Source of the DNA: Salinilacihabitans rarus
GTDB taxonomy: Archaea; Halobacteriota; Halobacteria; Halobacteriales; Natrialbaceae
Length of the DNA: 64,000 nucleotides
Reading direction: 5' to 3'
Assembly (NCBI RefSeq): GCF_024296665.1
Contig: NZ_CP100762.1
Location: forward strand, 2,604,001 to 2,668,000
Position numbers and translations under genes: made by a program. A model generated the notes under the pieces. That model had not been told where the DNA came from. It saw only the letters and a program-made list of their open reading frames with translations, and ran no database searches. Within the stretch, counting starts at the first letter, position 1, and each line of letters opens with the position of its first letter. This document shows positions 28,459 through 36,128 of the stretch, piece by piece.

Positions 28459-29916
28459 ATGGCAGACGCACCCACGAAAACGGCCCGTGCCGAGTGGGGG
28501 ACCCGGTTCGGGTTCCTGATGGCGATGATCGGCGCCATGGTCGGCGCCGGGAACATCTGGCGGTTCCCGTACGTGACCGGGAACAACGGCGGCGGCGCGT
28601 TCATCCTCGCGTTCCTGACGCTGCTGTTCCTGCTCGCGGCGCCCGGGCTGATGGCCGAGGTCGCGCTCGGGCGGTACACGGGGAAAGGCGTCATCGGCGC
28701 GTTCCGCGACGTGGTCGGCCGCGGCGGTCTGGTCGGCCTCGGCGTCGTCGTCCTGCTGGTCAACGTCGCGCTGATGTCGTACTACTCGCCGGTGGTCGGG
28801 TGGACGCTGTACTACGCGATCCACTCGCTGCTGTTTACGTTCACGGGGAGCGGCTTCGACCCGACCGCGTTCTGGGAGGGACTGCTGGAGAACCCCGCCC
28901 TGATGATCGGGCTCCACACGGTCGTGATGGGGTCGATCGCGGCGGTGCTCGCGCTGGGGATCCGCCGCGGCGTCGAACGGCTGGTCGTCTACGCGGTGCC
29001 CGCGCTCGTCCTGTCGCTGCTGGTCATGACGGTCCGGGGACTGACCCTGCCGGGGGCGACCGAGGGGATCGCGTTCGTCTTCGGCGTCGAGTGGGAGTAC
29101 CTCACCTACAGCAGCACGTGGATCACGGCACTCGGACAGGCGCTGTTCTCGACCGGCCTCGGGTGGGGGATCGCGCTCACCATCGGTAGCTACCTCCGCG
29201 AGTACGACGACGTGCCCCTCGGCGGCGGCGTGTTCACCGCCGTCGGCGAGTCGAGCATCGGCATTCTCGCCGCGCTCGCCATCTTCCCGGTGGTGTTCGC
29301 GACGGGCCTCGAACCCGACGAGGGCGCGAACCTCACGTTCATCTCGCTCGTACAGGTGTTCCCCGAGATACCCCTCGGCGGCGTCGTCGCCGTCTTCTTC
29401 TTCGTGGGCTTTTTCCTCGCGACGTACACCTCGGGGCTGCTCATCACGGAGGTGAGCGTGACGACGCTCTCCGAGGAGACCCGCCTCTCGCGCATCCAGA
29501 CCGTCCTCGTCGTCTGCGGGGGCATCTGGCTGCTCGGCATCCCGAGTGCCTACTCCGTCGACGTCCTCGACTACCTCGACTTCGTCTTCGGCAACTGGGG
29601 GCTGCCGCTGGCGACGCTGGCGATCATCGGCGTCATCGGCTGGAAACTCGGCCCCGAGCGCCTGCGCGTGCTGTCGGTCAACCGCAACGCCGGCGTCTAC
29701 GTCGGCCCGTGGTGGGACCCGCTGATCAAGTACGTCATCCCCGCGGTGATGCTGTTCATCGTGGCGTACTTCGCCTACGACGAGTACGGCACCCCCGAGA
29801 TGATCGGCGGCATGGTCGTGCTCGTCACGTTCCCGCTCATCGGCTACGCGCTGATGTCGGTACTCGAAGGCCGCGACAGGCCCGGAACGGCCGAACCCGC
29901 CGGAGGTGACGACTGA
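28459..29916 (+). CDS. Sodium-dependent transporter, NSS/SNF family
   Basis: 485 residues with about eleven to twelve hydrophobic helices. The first helix has the family motif MAMIGAMVGAGNIWRFPYV then NNGGGAF, which lines the sodium and substrate sites of LeuT-type carriers. Substrates in the family are amino acids. Elements at 28375-28384 (AAATTATTTC) and 28412-28421 (AGTTATACGA) are possible promoters. Its stop overlaps the start of the small membrane partner that follows. Confidence 0.93.
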   Translation: MADAPTKTARAEWGTRFGFLMAMIGAMVGAGNIWRFPYVTGNNGGGAFILAFLTLLFLLAAPGLMAEVALGRYTGKGVIGAFRDVVGRGGLVGLGVVVLLVNVALMSYYSPVVGWTLYYAIHSLLFTFTGSGFDPTAFWEGLLENPALMIGLHTVVMGSIAAVLALGIRRGVERLVVYAVPALVLSLLVMTVRGLTLPGATEGIAFVFGVEWEYLTYSSTWITALGQALFSTGLGWGIALTIGSYLREYDDVPLGGGVFTAVGESSIGILAALAIFPVVFATGLEPDEGANLTFISLVQVFPEIPLGGVVAVFFFVGFFLATYTSGLLITEVSVTTLSEETRLSRIQTVLVVCGGIWLLGIPSAYSVDVLDYLDFVFGNWGLPLATLAIIGVIGWKLGPERLRVLSVNRNAGVYVGPWWDPLIKYVIPAVMLFIVAYFAYDEYGTPEMIGGMVVLVTFPLIGYALMSVLEGRDRPGTAEPAGGDD

Positions 29917-30233
29917 TGGCGCTGACCGCCGAGGTCCTCGCGATGCTCGCGTTCACCCTGCTCGCCTTCTACGGCGTCGCCGGCTGGGCGCTGACGCGGA
30001 CGCTCCGCCAGGAGAGCCGCAAGGTGGAGATCCTGCGCCACCAGGACCGGATGGACACCTACTCGCCGGCGGCGCTCGAGGAGCTACGCGAGTGGATCGA
30101 GGAGAACCCCGACGACCCGCGCGTCGACGAGGCCCGCGAGCGGTACAACGAGTGCGTCGACGTCCTCCGGACGACGGACCGGCACTTCTACGACTGGTCT
30201 GACGAGGAGACGAGCCGCCTCGAACCCATCTGA
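29916..30233 (+). CDS. Small single-helix membrane partner of the NSS transporter
   Basis: 105 residues. One hydrophobic helix (about 7-29, LAMLAFTLLAFYGVAGWALT) is followed by a charged cytoplasmic tail ending DRHFYDWSDEETSRLEPI. Start and stop overlap the transporter gene (TGATG), so the two are translated together. Bacterial NSS carriers such as MetP use a small membrane subunit MetS; this could be an archaeal counterpart, though it is larger and not recognisably related. Confidence 0.72.
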   Translation: MALTAEVLAMLAFTLLAFYGVAGWALTRTLRQESRKVEILRHQDRMDTYSPAALEELREWIEENPDDPRVDEARERYNECVDVLRTTDRHFYDWSDEETSRLEPI

Positions 30234-30277
30234 CTCGGGGCGCTACTTCTTTGCCCGCGGACCGCGAACGGACGGGC

Positions 30278-30754
30278 GTGACAACGGACGCGTCGGAACT
30301 CGGGGACGACGAACTCGAGATCCGACCCGCCGAGCGCGCGGACCTGCTCGCGGTCGTCCGCATCGAGCGCGAGTCGTTCACCCAGCCGTGGCCGTACGAC
30401 GCCTTCGAGGGCTTCCTCGGCGAACCGGGCTTTCTCGTCGCGACCGACGACGGCCGGGTCGCGGGCTACGTCGTGGCCGACGTGACGCCGAACTACGGCC
30501 GCGACCTCGGCCACGTCAAGGACATCGCCGTCCACCCGGCGCGTCGCGGCGCGGGCGTCGGGTCGGCGCTGCTCGCGCGTGCGCTCGCGGTGCTCGCCGG
30601 CCACGGCGCGGACTCGGTCAAACTCGAAGTACGCGAGTCCAACGACGCCGCCCGGCGGCTCTACCGCGAGTTCGGTTTCGCTCCCCTCCGGCGCGTGCCG
30701 GGGTACTACGACGACGGCGAGGACGCCATCGTGATGATTCGCGACCTCCGCTGA
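30278..30754 (+). CDS. rimI: GNAT acetyltransferase, ribosomal protein S18-alanine acetyltransferase type
   Basis: 158 residues from GTG 30278. GNAT motif A is HVKDIAVHPARRGAGVGSAL (acetyl-CoA loop R-R-G-A-G-V-G), with VKLEVRESNDAARRLYREFG and GYYDDGEDAIVM as motif B. The R-ESN-A--LY-FGF signature is typical of RimI, which in archaea acts as an N-terminal acetyltransferase with broad range. An in-frame TTG at 30251 would lengthen it by nine residues without homology. Confidence 0.85.
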   Translation: MTTDASELGDDELEIRPAERADLLAVVRIERESFTQPWPYDAFEGFLGEPGFLVATDDGRVAGYVVADVTPNYGRDLGHVKDIAVHPARRGAGVGSALLARALAVLAGHGADSVKLEVRESNDAARRLYREFGFAPLRRVPGYYDDGEDAIVMIRDLR

Positions 30755-30800
30755 CCGGCGAGCCGTGGCCGTTTTACCCGCCGCGGCGCTACCGCGGGAC

Positions 30801-31181
30801 ATGGGGTACGCCTGTCCCGTCTGCGACGCCGAGCAGGCCGACGCCGTCCACCTCGCGAACCACCTCGCGATCACCGCCTCGCTCGGCCGCGAGGACCACC
30901 TCGCGTGGCTCGACGAGCACGCGCCGGACTGGGCCGACGCCGGCCCGGCGGAACTCGCCGCGGTCGTCCGCGAGCGTGCGCCCGAGGTCGAGACGCCCGA
31001 GTTCGAGTCGGCTGGCGGCGACGCGCCGACCTTCGAGGACGAACTCGCCCGGCAGAGCCGCGGCCCCGGCCGCGGCGCGGCCACGGTCGACGCCGAGACC
31101 GAACGCGTCCTCGAAGAGGCCCGAGAGCTGACCCGGCGGATGTACGAGGACGACGGCGACGGGACCGACGGGGAGGAGTGA
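30801..31181 (+). CDS. DUF5810 family zinc-finger-like protein
   Basis: 126 residues. The N-terminus MGYACPVCDAEQADAVHLAN then HLAITASLGREDHLAWLDEH holds a C-x-x-C with two downstream histidines, a C2H2-like knuckle. The rest is acidic with a C-terminal helix (ETERVLEEARELTRRMYED). Adjacent DUF5810 and DUF5809 genes are common in haloarchaea, which supports the name. Function unknown. Confidence 0.8.
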   Translation: MGYACPVCDAEQADAVHLANHLAITASLGREDHLAWLDEHAPDWADAGPAELAAVVRERAPEVETPEFESAGGDAPTFEDELARQSRGPGRGAATVDAETERVLEEARELTRRMYEDDGDGTDGEE

Positions 31182-31236
31182 GGACGGCGCGGCCGAACGC
31201 GTAACTGGTAACTGGCTGCCGCGCGAGCGTCCGGGT

Positions 31237-31659
31237 ATGCACACGGTGGGGACGTTCGCGCCCGACTCGGTCGAACAGGCCCGCGAGCGCTACGAGGCGG
31301 TCGGCCCCGCGGCGGGGACGGTCGTCCGCGAGGCTGCCAAGGCCATGGCGTTCGACCGCGAGGAGTACGCCGAGCGCGTCACCGACGACGTCGTCGAGAC
31401 CGCCCGCGACGCGCTGTTCGCCGGCCTGCTCGCGGTCGACGTCGGCAGCCGCGAGGAGTACGAGGCCTGGCGCGAGGGCTACGACGGCGAGGTGACCGAG
31501 GTCGGCAGCGAGAACGTCGACCGCGTCGCCTGGCACGCCGGCCCCGACGGCGAGGCGGTGGCGGCGACGTTCCAGAACCGAGAGGAGGCGGCCGTGGCGA
31601 CGCTGCGCCGGCAGGCGTTCGGCCGTCTCTACCGCGAACACCTGCGCCCGAACCAGTAG
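31237..31659 (+). CDS. DUF5809 family protein
   Basis: 140 residues starting MHTVGTFAPDSVEQARERYE with AVGPAAGTVVREAAKAMAFD and VVETARDALFAGLLAVDVGS. Mostly helical, with a C-terminal HAGPDGEAVAATFQNREEAA then VATLRRQAFGRLYRE. It sits 55 bases after the DUF5810 gene, its usual neighbour. No function is known. Confidence 0.8.
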   Translation: MHTVGTFAPDSVEQARERYEAVGPAAGTVVREAAKAMAFDREEYAERVTDDVVETARDALFAGLLAVDVGSREEYEAWREGYDGEVTEVGSENVDRVAWHAGPDGEAVAATFQNREEAAVATLRRQAFGRLYREHLRPNQ

Positions 31660-31691
31660 CTTCTACCGACTCGAACCCGCAGGGAGAGCCG

Positions 31692-32300
31692 ATGAACGAC
31701 GGCAACGGCCACGACGAGGGTGGCGACGTGAACGGGGACGGCTGGCCCGTCCTCGACTCGGAGACGGAGTACGAGACCGGCTGGTACGACGGCGGCTACG
31801 ACCTCGTCGAACAGCCCGACGGCACCGAGAAGCGCTACTACTGGGCGGACCTGCCGCCGGCGGTGGTGATCGTCGCGCGCGTCGAGGGGGCGGCCGTCGA
31901 GAGCGAGGGCGAGCGTGCGGACGGCGACGGCGTCCTCTTCGTCGAGCAGTACCGGCCGACCGTCCGCGAGACCCACCTCGAACTGCCGGCGGGCATCGTC
32001 GAGGAGGGCGAGTCCTACACCGAGGCGGCCGCCCGCGAACTGGAGGAGGAGACCGGCTTCCGCCCGTCGAGCCTCGCGGTCCTCCAGAAGTACGCGGTCG
32101 CGACGGGCGTGTTGCGCCACGAGCGGGCGATCGTCTCCGCCGAGGGGCTGGTCCCCGGCGAGCGCGACCTCGACTCGAACGAGTTCCTCCGGGTGCGGAC
32201 CGTGCCGGCCGGCGAGGCGCTCGACCGCGCCCGCGAGGGGCCGGCGAACGACGCGACGCTCGGCGGCCTGTTGCTGGCGAAAGAAGACGGGTTCCTGTAG
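31692..32300 (+). CDS. NUDIX hydrolase, ADP-ribose pyrophosphatase-like
   Basis: 202 residues. The Nudix box GIVEEGESYTEAAARELEEE then TGF is complete (G-x5-E-x7-R-E-x-x-E-E-x-G-x). Upstream FVEQYRPTVRETHLELPAG is characteristic of ADP-sugar pyrophosphatases, which have the E-L-P-A-G lead. The first 50 residues are acidic and flexible with WYDGGYDLVEQPDGTEKRYYW. Hydrolyses a nucleoside diphosphate linked to a group X; the substrate is inferred. Confidence 0.88.
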   Translation: MNDGNGHDEGGDVNGDGWPVLDSETEYETGWYDGGYDLVEQPDGTEKRYYWADLPPAVVIVARVEGAAVESEGERADGDGVLFVEQYRPTVRETHLELPAGIVEEGESYTEAAARELEEETGFRPSSLAVLQKYAVATGVLRHERAIVSAEGLVPGERDLDSNEFLRVRTVPAGEALDRAREGPANDATLGGLLLAKEDGFL

Positions 32301-32309
32301 TCGGCTACG

Positions 32310-32522
32310 TCACGCGAGGCCCGACTTGCCGAAATTTCGGCGCAGCGCCGGCAGCGCCGCCCAGGCGACGATGGCGGCGACGACGAGCGCGCCGAGGCCG
32401 ATCGTCGCCGGGATCGAGAGGTCGACCCCGAAGAACGCAAGCACCGTCCGGAACTCCACCAGGAACGGGATGGAGACGGCGACGAGGACGAGCAACGCCC
32501 CCTTCGAGATCCGAAGCTCCAT
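32310..32522 (-). CDS. cbaC: CbaC-like small membrane protein of the ba3 oxidase
   Basis: 70 residues with two hydrophobic helices (about 7-28 and 37-58) and a basic tail ALRRNFGKSGLA. It directly abuts the stop of subunit I. In Natronomonas the ba3 operon order is cbaDBAC; the same order is seen here on the minus strand, which is the main reason for the name. Its role in the oxidase is not defined. Confidence 0.72.
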   Translation of the reverse strand: MELRISKGALLVLVAVSIPFLVEFRTVLAFFGVDLSIPATIGLGALVVAAIVAWAALPALRRNFGKSGLA

Positions 32523-34298
32523 CTAGGCGATCACCTCGGCGACGCTCTCGACGGCGGCTTCGAGGCCGCCGGGGAGCGCGACGCTCGTGAGCGGCTTGAT
32601 GCCGTCGATGCCGGGGCCGAACAGGCCGCCGCTGTCGACGATGCTCGCGAGCGGGAAGACGTACGCAAAGACCACGAGGACGACGGCGATGGCGGTCCAG
32701 AGGCGCAGGTTGTCGAGGACGGCCGGCGAGTCGTCGGGGCCAGACAGCGCCGGCGGGAGGGCGTTGTCGACGGCGTGGGCCGTCTCACCGCCGAACGTCG
32801 TGGCGATCACGTTCGCGAGGAACAGCATCGCGGAGACGAACAGCAGCGTCCCGCCGAGGGCGATCTGGGCGTCGAGTTCGGCGACGGAGCCGACGCCGGC
32901 CTCGAACTCGAAGCCGCTGTACTGGGGTTCGGCGGTCCGGCGCGGGATGCCGAGCAGGCCGGCGCGGTGCATCGCGTTGGACATGAACGTCATGCCGACG
33001 AACCAGAGGAGGACCTGTGCGAGCCCCATCGAGCGGCTCCAGACCCGCTTGCCGGTAAGCTGGGGGAGGAACCAGTAGGTCGCGGCCATGAACGTCAGCG
33101 CGACGGCGGTGCCGACGGTGAGGTGGAAGTGGCCGGGCACCCAGATGCTGTTGTGGATGAGGTAGTTGATGTTCATCCCGGCGTTGATCATGCCGGAGAA
33201 GCCGCCGGCGGCGAACATCAGGCCGGCCAGCGCCATGCCCGTGAACGCGGGGTCGCGCCACGGGAGCGCGCCGAGCCAGCGGAAGTAGCCCTCGCCGCCG
33301 CGCTGGCGGGCGCCGTGTTCGATGCTCGCGACGACGGTGAACGCCGTCAGCAGGCTCGGCAGCAGCAGGAACATCGTGTTCGTCATCGCGATGAACTTGA
33401 AGCCCTCGGCGATGCCGGGGTCGAGGTACTGGTGGTGGATGCCCACCGGCGTCGACAGGAGCAAGAAGAGGACGAACACGGCGCGTGCGAGCGGGTCGCT
33501 GAACAGGCGGCCGCCGGCCAGTTTCGGCAGCAGGTTGTACCACAGCAGGTACGCGGGCATCAGCCAGAAGTAGACGACCGGGTGGCCGAAGTACCAGAAC
33601 AGCGTCCGGGTCAAAAGCGGGTTGACGCTGTCGATCAGGCCGAGCGACCACGGCAGGAGGAACGCGAGGATCGCAACCGCGACCCCCGCCGTGGCGATGT
33701 ACCACATGATGGTCGTCGTCAGGACCATGAACGCCGGCAGCGGGATGCGCTCGCCGGGGTTGTCGCCCCGCCAGGCCCACCACGTGCGGAACCAGTCGAC
33801 GCCGGCGAGCCACGAGCCGACGACGAACAGCACGAGGCCCACGTAGAACAGCGGGTGGGCCTCGAGCGGCGCGTAGAAGGTGAACAGCACGTCGGCGCTC
33901 AGCCCGAACGGCGGGTCGTCGAGCAGGCCGGCGAGGATGGTGACGCCGGCGAGCGTCGTCCCGGTCGCCATCAGCGCGTACCACGCCCAGGTAAACCGTG
34001 GGTCGACGACTCCGCGGTCGAGGCTGGTCGTCACCGCCCACGTGAATATGCCGGTGAGGAAGAAGATGGTGAACGTGATCGCGAGGAAGACGCCGTGGGC
34101 CGTCAGGATCGTGTAGTAGTCCGCCGAGTCGATGAATCGGTAGACGTCGGTGCGGTGGAGTACCTGAATCAGCCCGAAGAGGGCGCCGATCGACAGCGCG
34201 AGGAACGAACTCCAGAACGTCGCCCGGATGACCCGCGCCTCCGTCGGGAACTGGTCGACGAACGCGCCGGCGGTCGCGTCCGCGCTCACGTTACTCAT
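32523..34298 (-). CDS. cbaA: ba3-type cytochrome c oxidase subunit I
   Basis: 591 residues with around thirteen helices. Signatures are HGVFLAITFTIFFLTGIFTW (heme ligand region), WYFGHPVVYFWLMPAYLLWY (CuB histidine and the B-type replacement of the usual glutamate by valine), STPVGIHHQYLDPG (two CuB histidines), and HNSIWVPGHFHLTVGTAVAL (heme ligands). These place it in the B-type (ba3) heme-copper oxidases. It reduces oxygen to water and pumps protons. Overlaps the end of cbaB by eight bases. Confidence 0.95.
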   Translation of the reverse strand: MSNVSADATAGAFVDQFPTEARVIRATFWSSFLALSIGALFGLIQVLHRTDVYRFIDSADYYTILTAHGVFLAITFTIFFLTGIFTWAVTTSLDRGVVDPRFTWAWYALMATGTTLAGVTILAGLLDDPPFGLSADVLFTFYAPLEAHPLFYVGLVLFVVGSWLAGVDWFRTWWAWRGDNPGERIPLPAFMVLTTTIMWYIATAGVAVAILAFLLPWSLGLIDSVNPLLTRTLFWYFGHPVVYFWLMPAYLLWYNLLPKLAGGRLFSDPLARAVFVLFLLLSTPVGIHHQYLDPGIAEGFKFIAMTNTMFLLLPSLLTAFTVVASIEHGARQRGGEGYFRWLGALPWRDPAFTGMALAGLMFAAGGFSGMINAGMNINYLIHNSIWVPGHFHLTVGTAVALTFMAATYWFLPQLTGKRVWSRSMGLAQVLLWFVGMTFMSNAMHRAGLLGIPRRTAEPQYSGFEFEAGVGSVAELDAQIALGGTLLFVSAMLFLANVIATTFGGETAHAVDNALPPALSGPDDSPAVLDNLRLWTAIAVVLVVFAYVFPLASIVDSGGLFGPGIDGIKPLTSVALPGGLEAAVESVAEVIA

Positions 34299-34800
34299 CG
34301 TCCATCACCTCCTGCTCGTACTCGTCTTCCTCGTGGACGATCAGTTTGCCCTCCATGTAGTGGTGGCCCGAGCCGCAGTACTCGTTGCAGACGATGCCGT
34401 ACTCGCCGGGTTCGTCGAACTGGACGGTCATCTCGGCGACCTGACCCGGGATGACCATCGTGTTCACGTTCGTCCCGGCGACGGCGAACCCGTGGGTGAC
34501 GTCCCGGCTCGTGACGTAGAAGGTGACTTCGCTGTTGGCCGGCACCTCGATCGGGTCCGGCTGGAAGATGAACGCCTGGGCGACGACGTACGCCTCGTAC
34601 TCGTTCTCGCCGACCTGCTCGACGCGCGGCTCGGAGAAGCGCTCGTCCTCGCCGAGGGCGTTCGGATCGATCGTCCCGCCATCGTCGTCGACCATCGCGA
34701 TGCCGATGCCGACCGAGCCGTACACGATCGTCGCGATGAAGCCGACGATCAGTACCATCGAGGCGGCCAGCCACAGCTTCTCGTAGGTGTGAATATTCAT
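34291..34800 (-). CDS. cbaB: ba3-type cytochrome c oxidase subunit II (CuA)
   Basis: 169 residues from ATG 34800, one N-terminal membrane helix (about 10-33) then a cupredoxin domain. The CuA ligands are all present: H103, C138, E140, C142, H146 and M149 in VCNEYCGSGHHYMEG. It accepts electrons from a blue copper protein or cytochrome, probably halocyanin in haloarchaea. The start codon overlaps the stop of cbaD. Confidence 0.93.
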   Translation of the reverse strand: MNIHTYEKLWLAASMVLIVGFIATIVYGSVGIGIAMVDDDGGTIDPNALGEDERFSEPRVEQVGENEYEAYVVAQAFIFQPDPIEVPANSEVTFYVTSRDVTHGFAVAGTNVNTMVIPGQVAEMTVQFDEPGEYGIVCNEYCGSGHHYMEGKLIVHEEDEYEQEVMDDE

Positions 34801-34982
34801 ACCATCCCCACCACCGTCGGACCGTTTCCGAGGAACTCGACGAAGTACATGAACAACCACATGAACACGAGGATGAGGAAGTACAGCGTGATCAGCGCCA
34901 GCGTTCCGACCGGATCGTACTCGTCGTGACCGATCCGCTCGACCCCTTCGTGATCGATGTCCTGCTCTTCTATCGCCGTCAT
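34797..34982 (-). CDS. cbaD: CbaD-like small subunit of the ba3 oxidase (subunit IIa-like)
   Basis: 61 residues: an acidic N-terminus (EEQDIDHEGVERIGHDEYDP) and one hydrophobic helix GTLALITLYFLILVFMWLFM, like the single-helix subunit IIa of ba3 oxidases. First gene of the minus-strand oxidase cluster, overlapping cbaB by four bases. Confidence 0.8.
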   Translation of the reverse strand: MTAIEEQDIDHEGVERIGHDEYDPVGTLALITLYFLILVFMWLFMYFVEFLGNGPTVVGMV

Positions 34983-35050
34983 ATGCCGGGGGGTACGAAC
35001 AGTCGCTCCTTAGTCGCTACAGCGGTTCCCACCGAACAGGAACGGTGGCG

Positions 35051-35062
35051 GGTTTTATATAC
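35051..35062 (+). promoter_or_regulatory. TATA box of the cbaE-safE-copper ATPase side
   Basis: GGTTTTATATACT lies about 27 bases before ATG 35084, which suits a leaderless transcript. The 101-base gap between the divergent cbaD and cbaE starts must hold both promoters. Confidence 0.75.
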
Positions 35063-35083
35063 TCCTCAATCCGAGCTAGCCGC

Positions 35084-35293
35084 ATGACTCTCGTGGACAT
35101 CTCGCCGAGGACGGTCGCCGCGGTCGCGCTACTGGCGTTGCTCCCGGTGCTCTGGTACGGGTTCGGAAGTTCGCTCACCGCGGGGTTCGTCTCGAGTATC
35201 AACGTCCTCCTCATCTTCGGTTCCCTCTATCTCGCGTTCAGCCCCGTCGCCGACGGCCACGACGGTAACGGCCACGGCGGCGCGTCGGCGTAG
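35084..35293 (+). CDS. cbaE: Cytochrome ba3 oxidase small subunit, CbaE-like
   Basis: 69 residues from ATG 35084, with two hydrophobic segments (about 10-28 and 34-52) and a histidine-containing tail (ADGHDGNGHGGASA). The family is known from haloarchaeal ba3 loci. The tail may bind copper. An upstream in-frame start at 35045 is disfavoured because the TATA box lies between the two. Confidence 0.72.
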   Translation: MTLVDISPRTVAAVALLALLPVLWYGFGSSLTAGFVSSINVLLIFGSLYLAFSPVADGHDGNGHGGASA

Positions 35294-36118
35294 ATGGCTT
35301 CGTCCGCCGGGTTCGCGGTCACGCTCGCGCAGACGTCCGACTACGCCGCGGCCGCCGACCGCGTCGACCTGCTCGCGTTCCTGCTCGTCGGTCTCTTCGC
35401 CGGCGCCCACTGTCTCGGGATGTGCGGGCCGCTCGTGACGACGTACGCCGACCGGTTCGCCGACGGCGCCGACGCGCGCCGACGCGACGCGCTGACGCTC
35501 CACGAGGTCCGCCAGCACGGGCTGTTCAACCTCGGCCGGGCCGCAAGCTACGCGCTGCTCGGCGGCGTCTTCGGCCTGCTCGGCGCCGGGGCGTTCGCCT
35601 CCGTCGACGCGGTCTCGGCCGCCGGCGACGCCGTCCGCGGCGCGGTCGGCATCCTCGTCGGGATCGCCATCGTCCTCAGCGGCCTCTACTACCTCCGGGG
35701 CCGGCCGGGGGTCCCCGGCCACGGGCTCCCCGTCGTCGGCACCCTGTTCGCGTCGCTGTCGCGGCTCGTCGCGAGCCGCGTCGACCGGCTGGCGAACTCG
35801 CCGGGGATCGTCGCCCTCGGGGCCGCACACGGGCTGTTCCCGTGTCCGATCATCTACCCGGCGTACCTCTACGCGTTCGCCCTCGGCGACCCGCTGCGCG
35901 GGGCGCTCTCGCTCGGCGTCCTCGGCGTCGGGACGATCCCCGCGCTGTTCCTCTACGGGACGCTGCTGGGCTCGATCGACGCGACGACCCGCGTCCGCCT
36001 CCACCGGGCGCTCGGCGTCGCGTTCCTCCTGCTCGGGTACATCCCGCTCCAGCACGGACTGATGCTCTACGGGATCCACCTGCCACACCCGCACGTCCCG
36101 TTCTACCAGCCGCTGTGA
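35294..36118 (+). CDS. SafE/UreH-like membrane protein, probable copper/oxidase assembly factor
   Basis: 274 residues with about six to seven helices. The motif GLFAGAHCLGMCGPLVTTYA is the conserved cysteine motif of the DsbD_2/SafE family (often called CcoH-like or YoeB in cytochrome oxidase loci). A second motif, AAHGLFPCPIIYPAYLYA, has the paired cysteine. Members act in cytochrome oxidase maturation or metal handling. It starts immediately after cbaE and is followed 10 bases later by the copper ATPase. Confidence 0.82.
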   Translation: MASSAGFAVTLAQTSDYAAAADRVDLLAFLLVGLFAGAHCLGMCGPLVTTYADRFADGADARRRDALTLHEVRQHGLFNLGRAASYALLGGVFGLLGAGAFASVDAVSAAGDAVRGAVGILVGIAIVLSGLYYLRGRPGVPGHGLPVVGTLFASLSRLVASRVDRLANSPGIVALGAAHGLFPCPIIYPAYLYAFALGDPLRGALSLGVLGVGTIPALFLYGTLLGSIDATTRVRLHRALGVAFLLLGYIPLQHGLMLYGIHLPHPHVPFYQPL

Positions 36119-36128
36119 CCGCCCGCCG

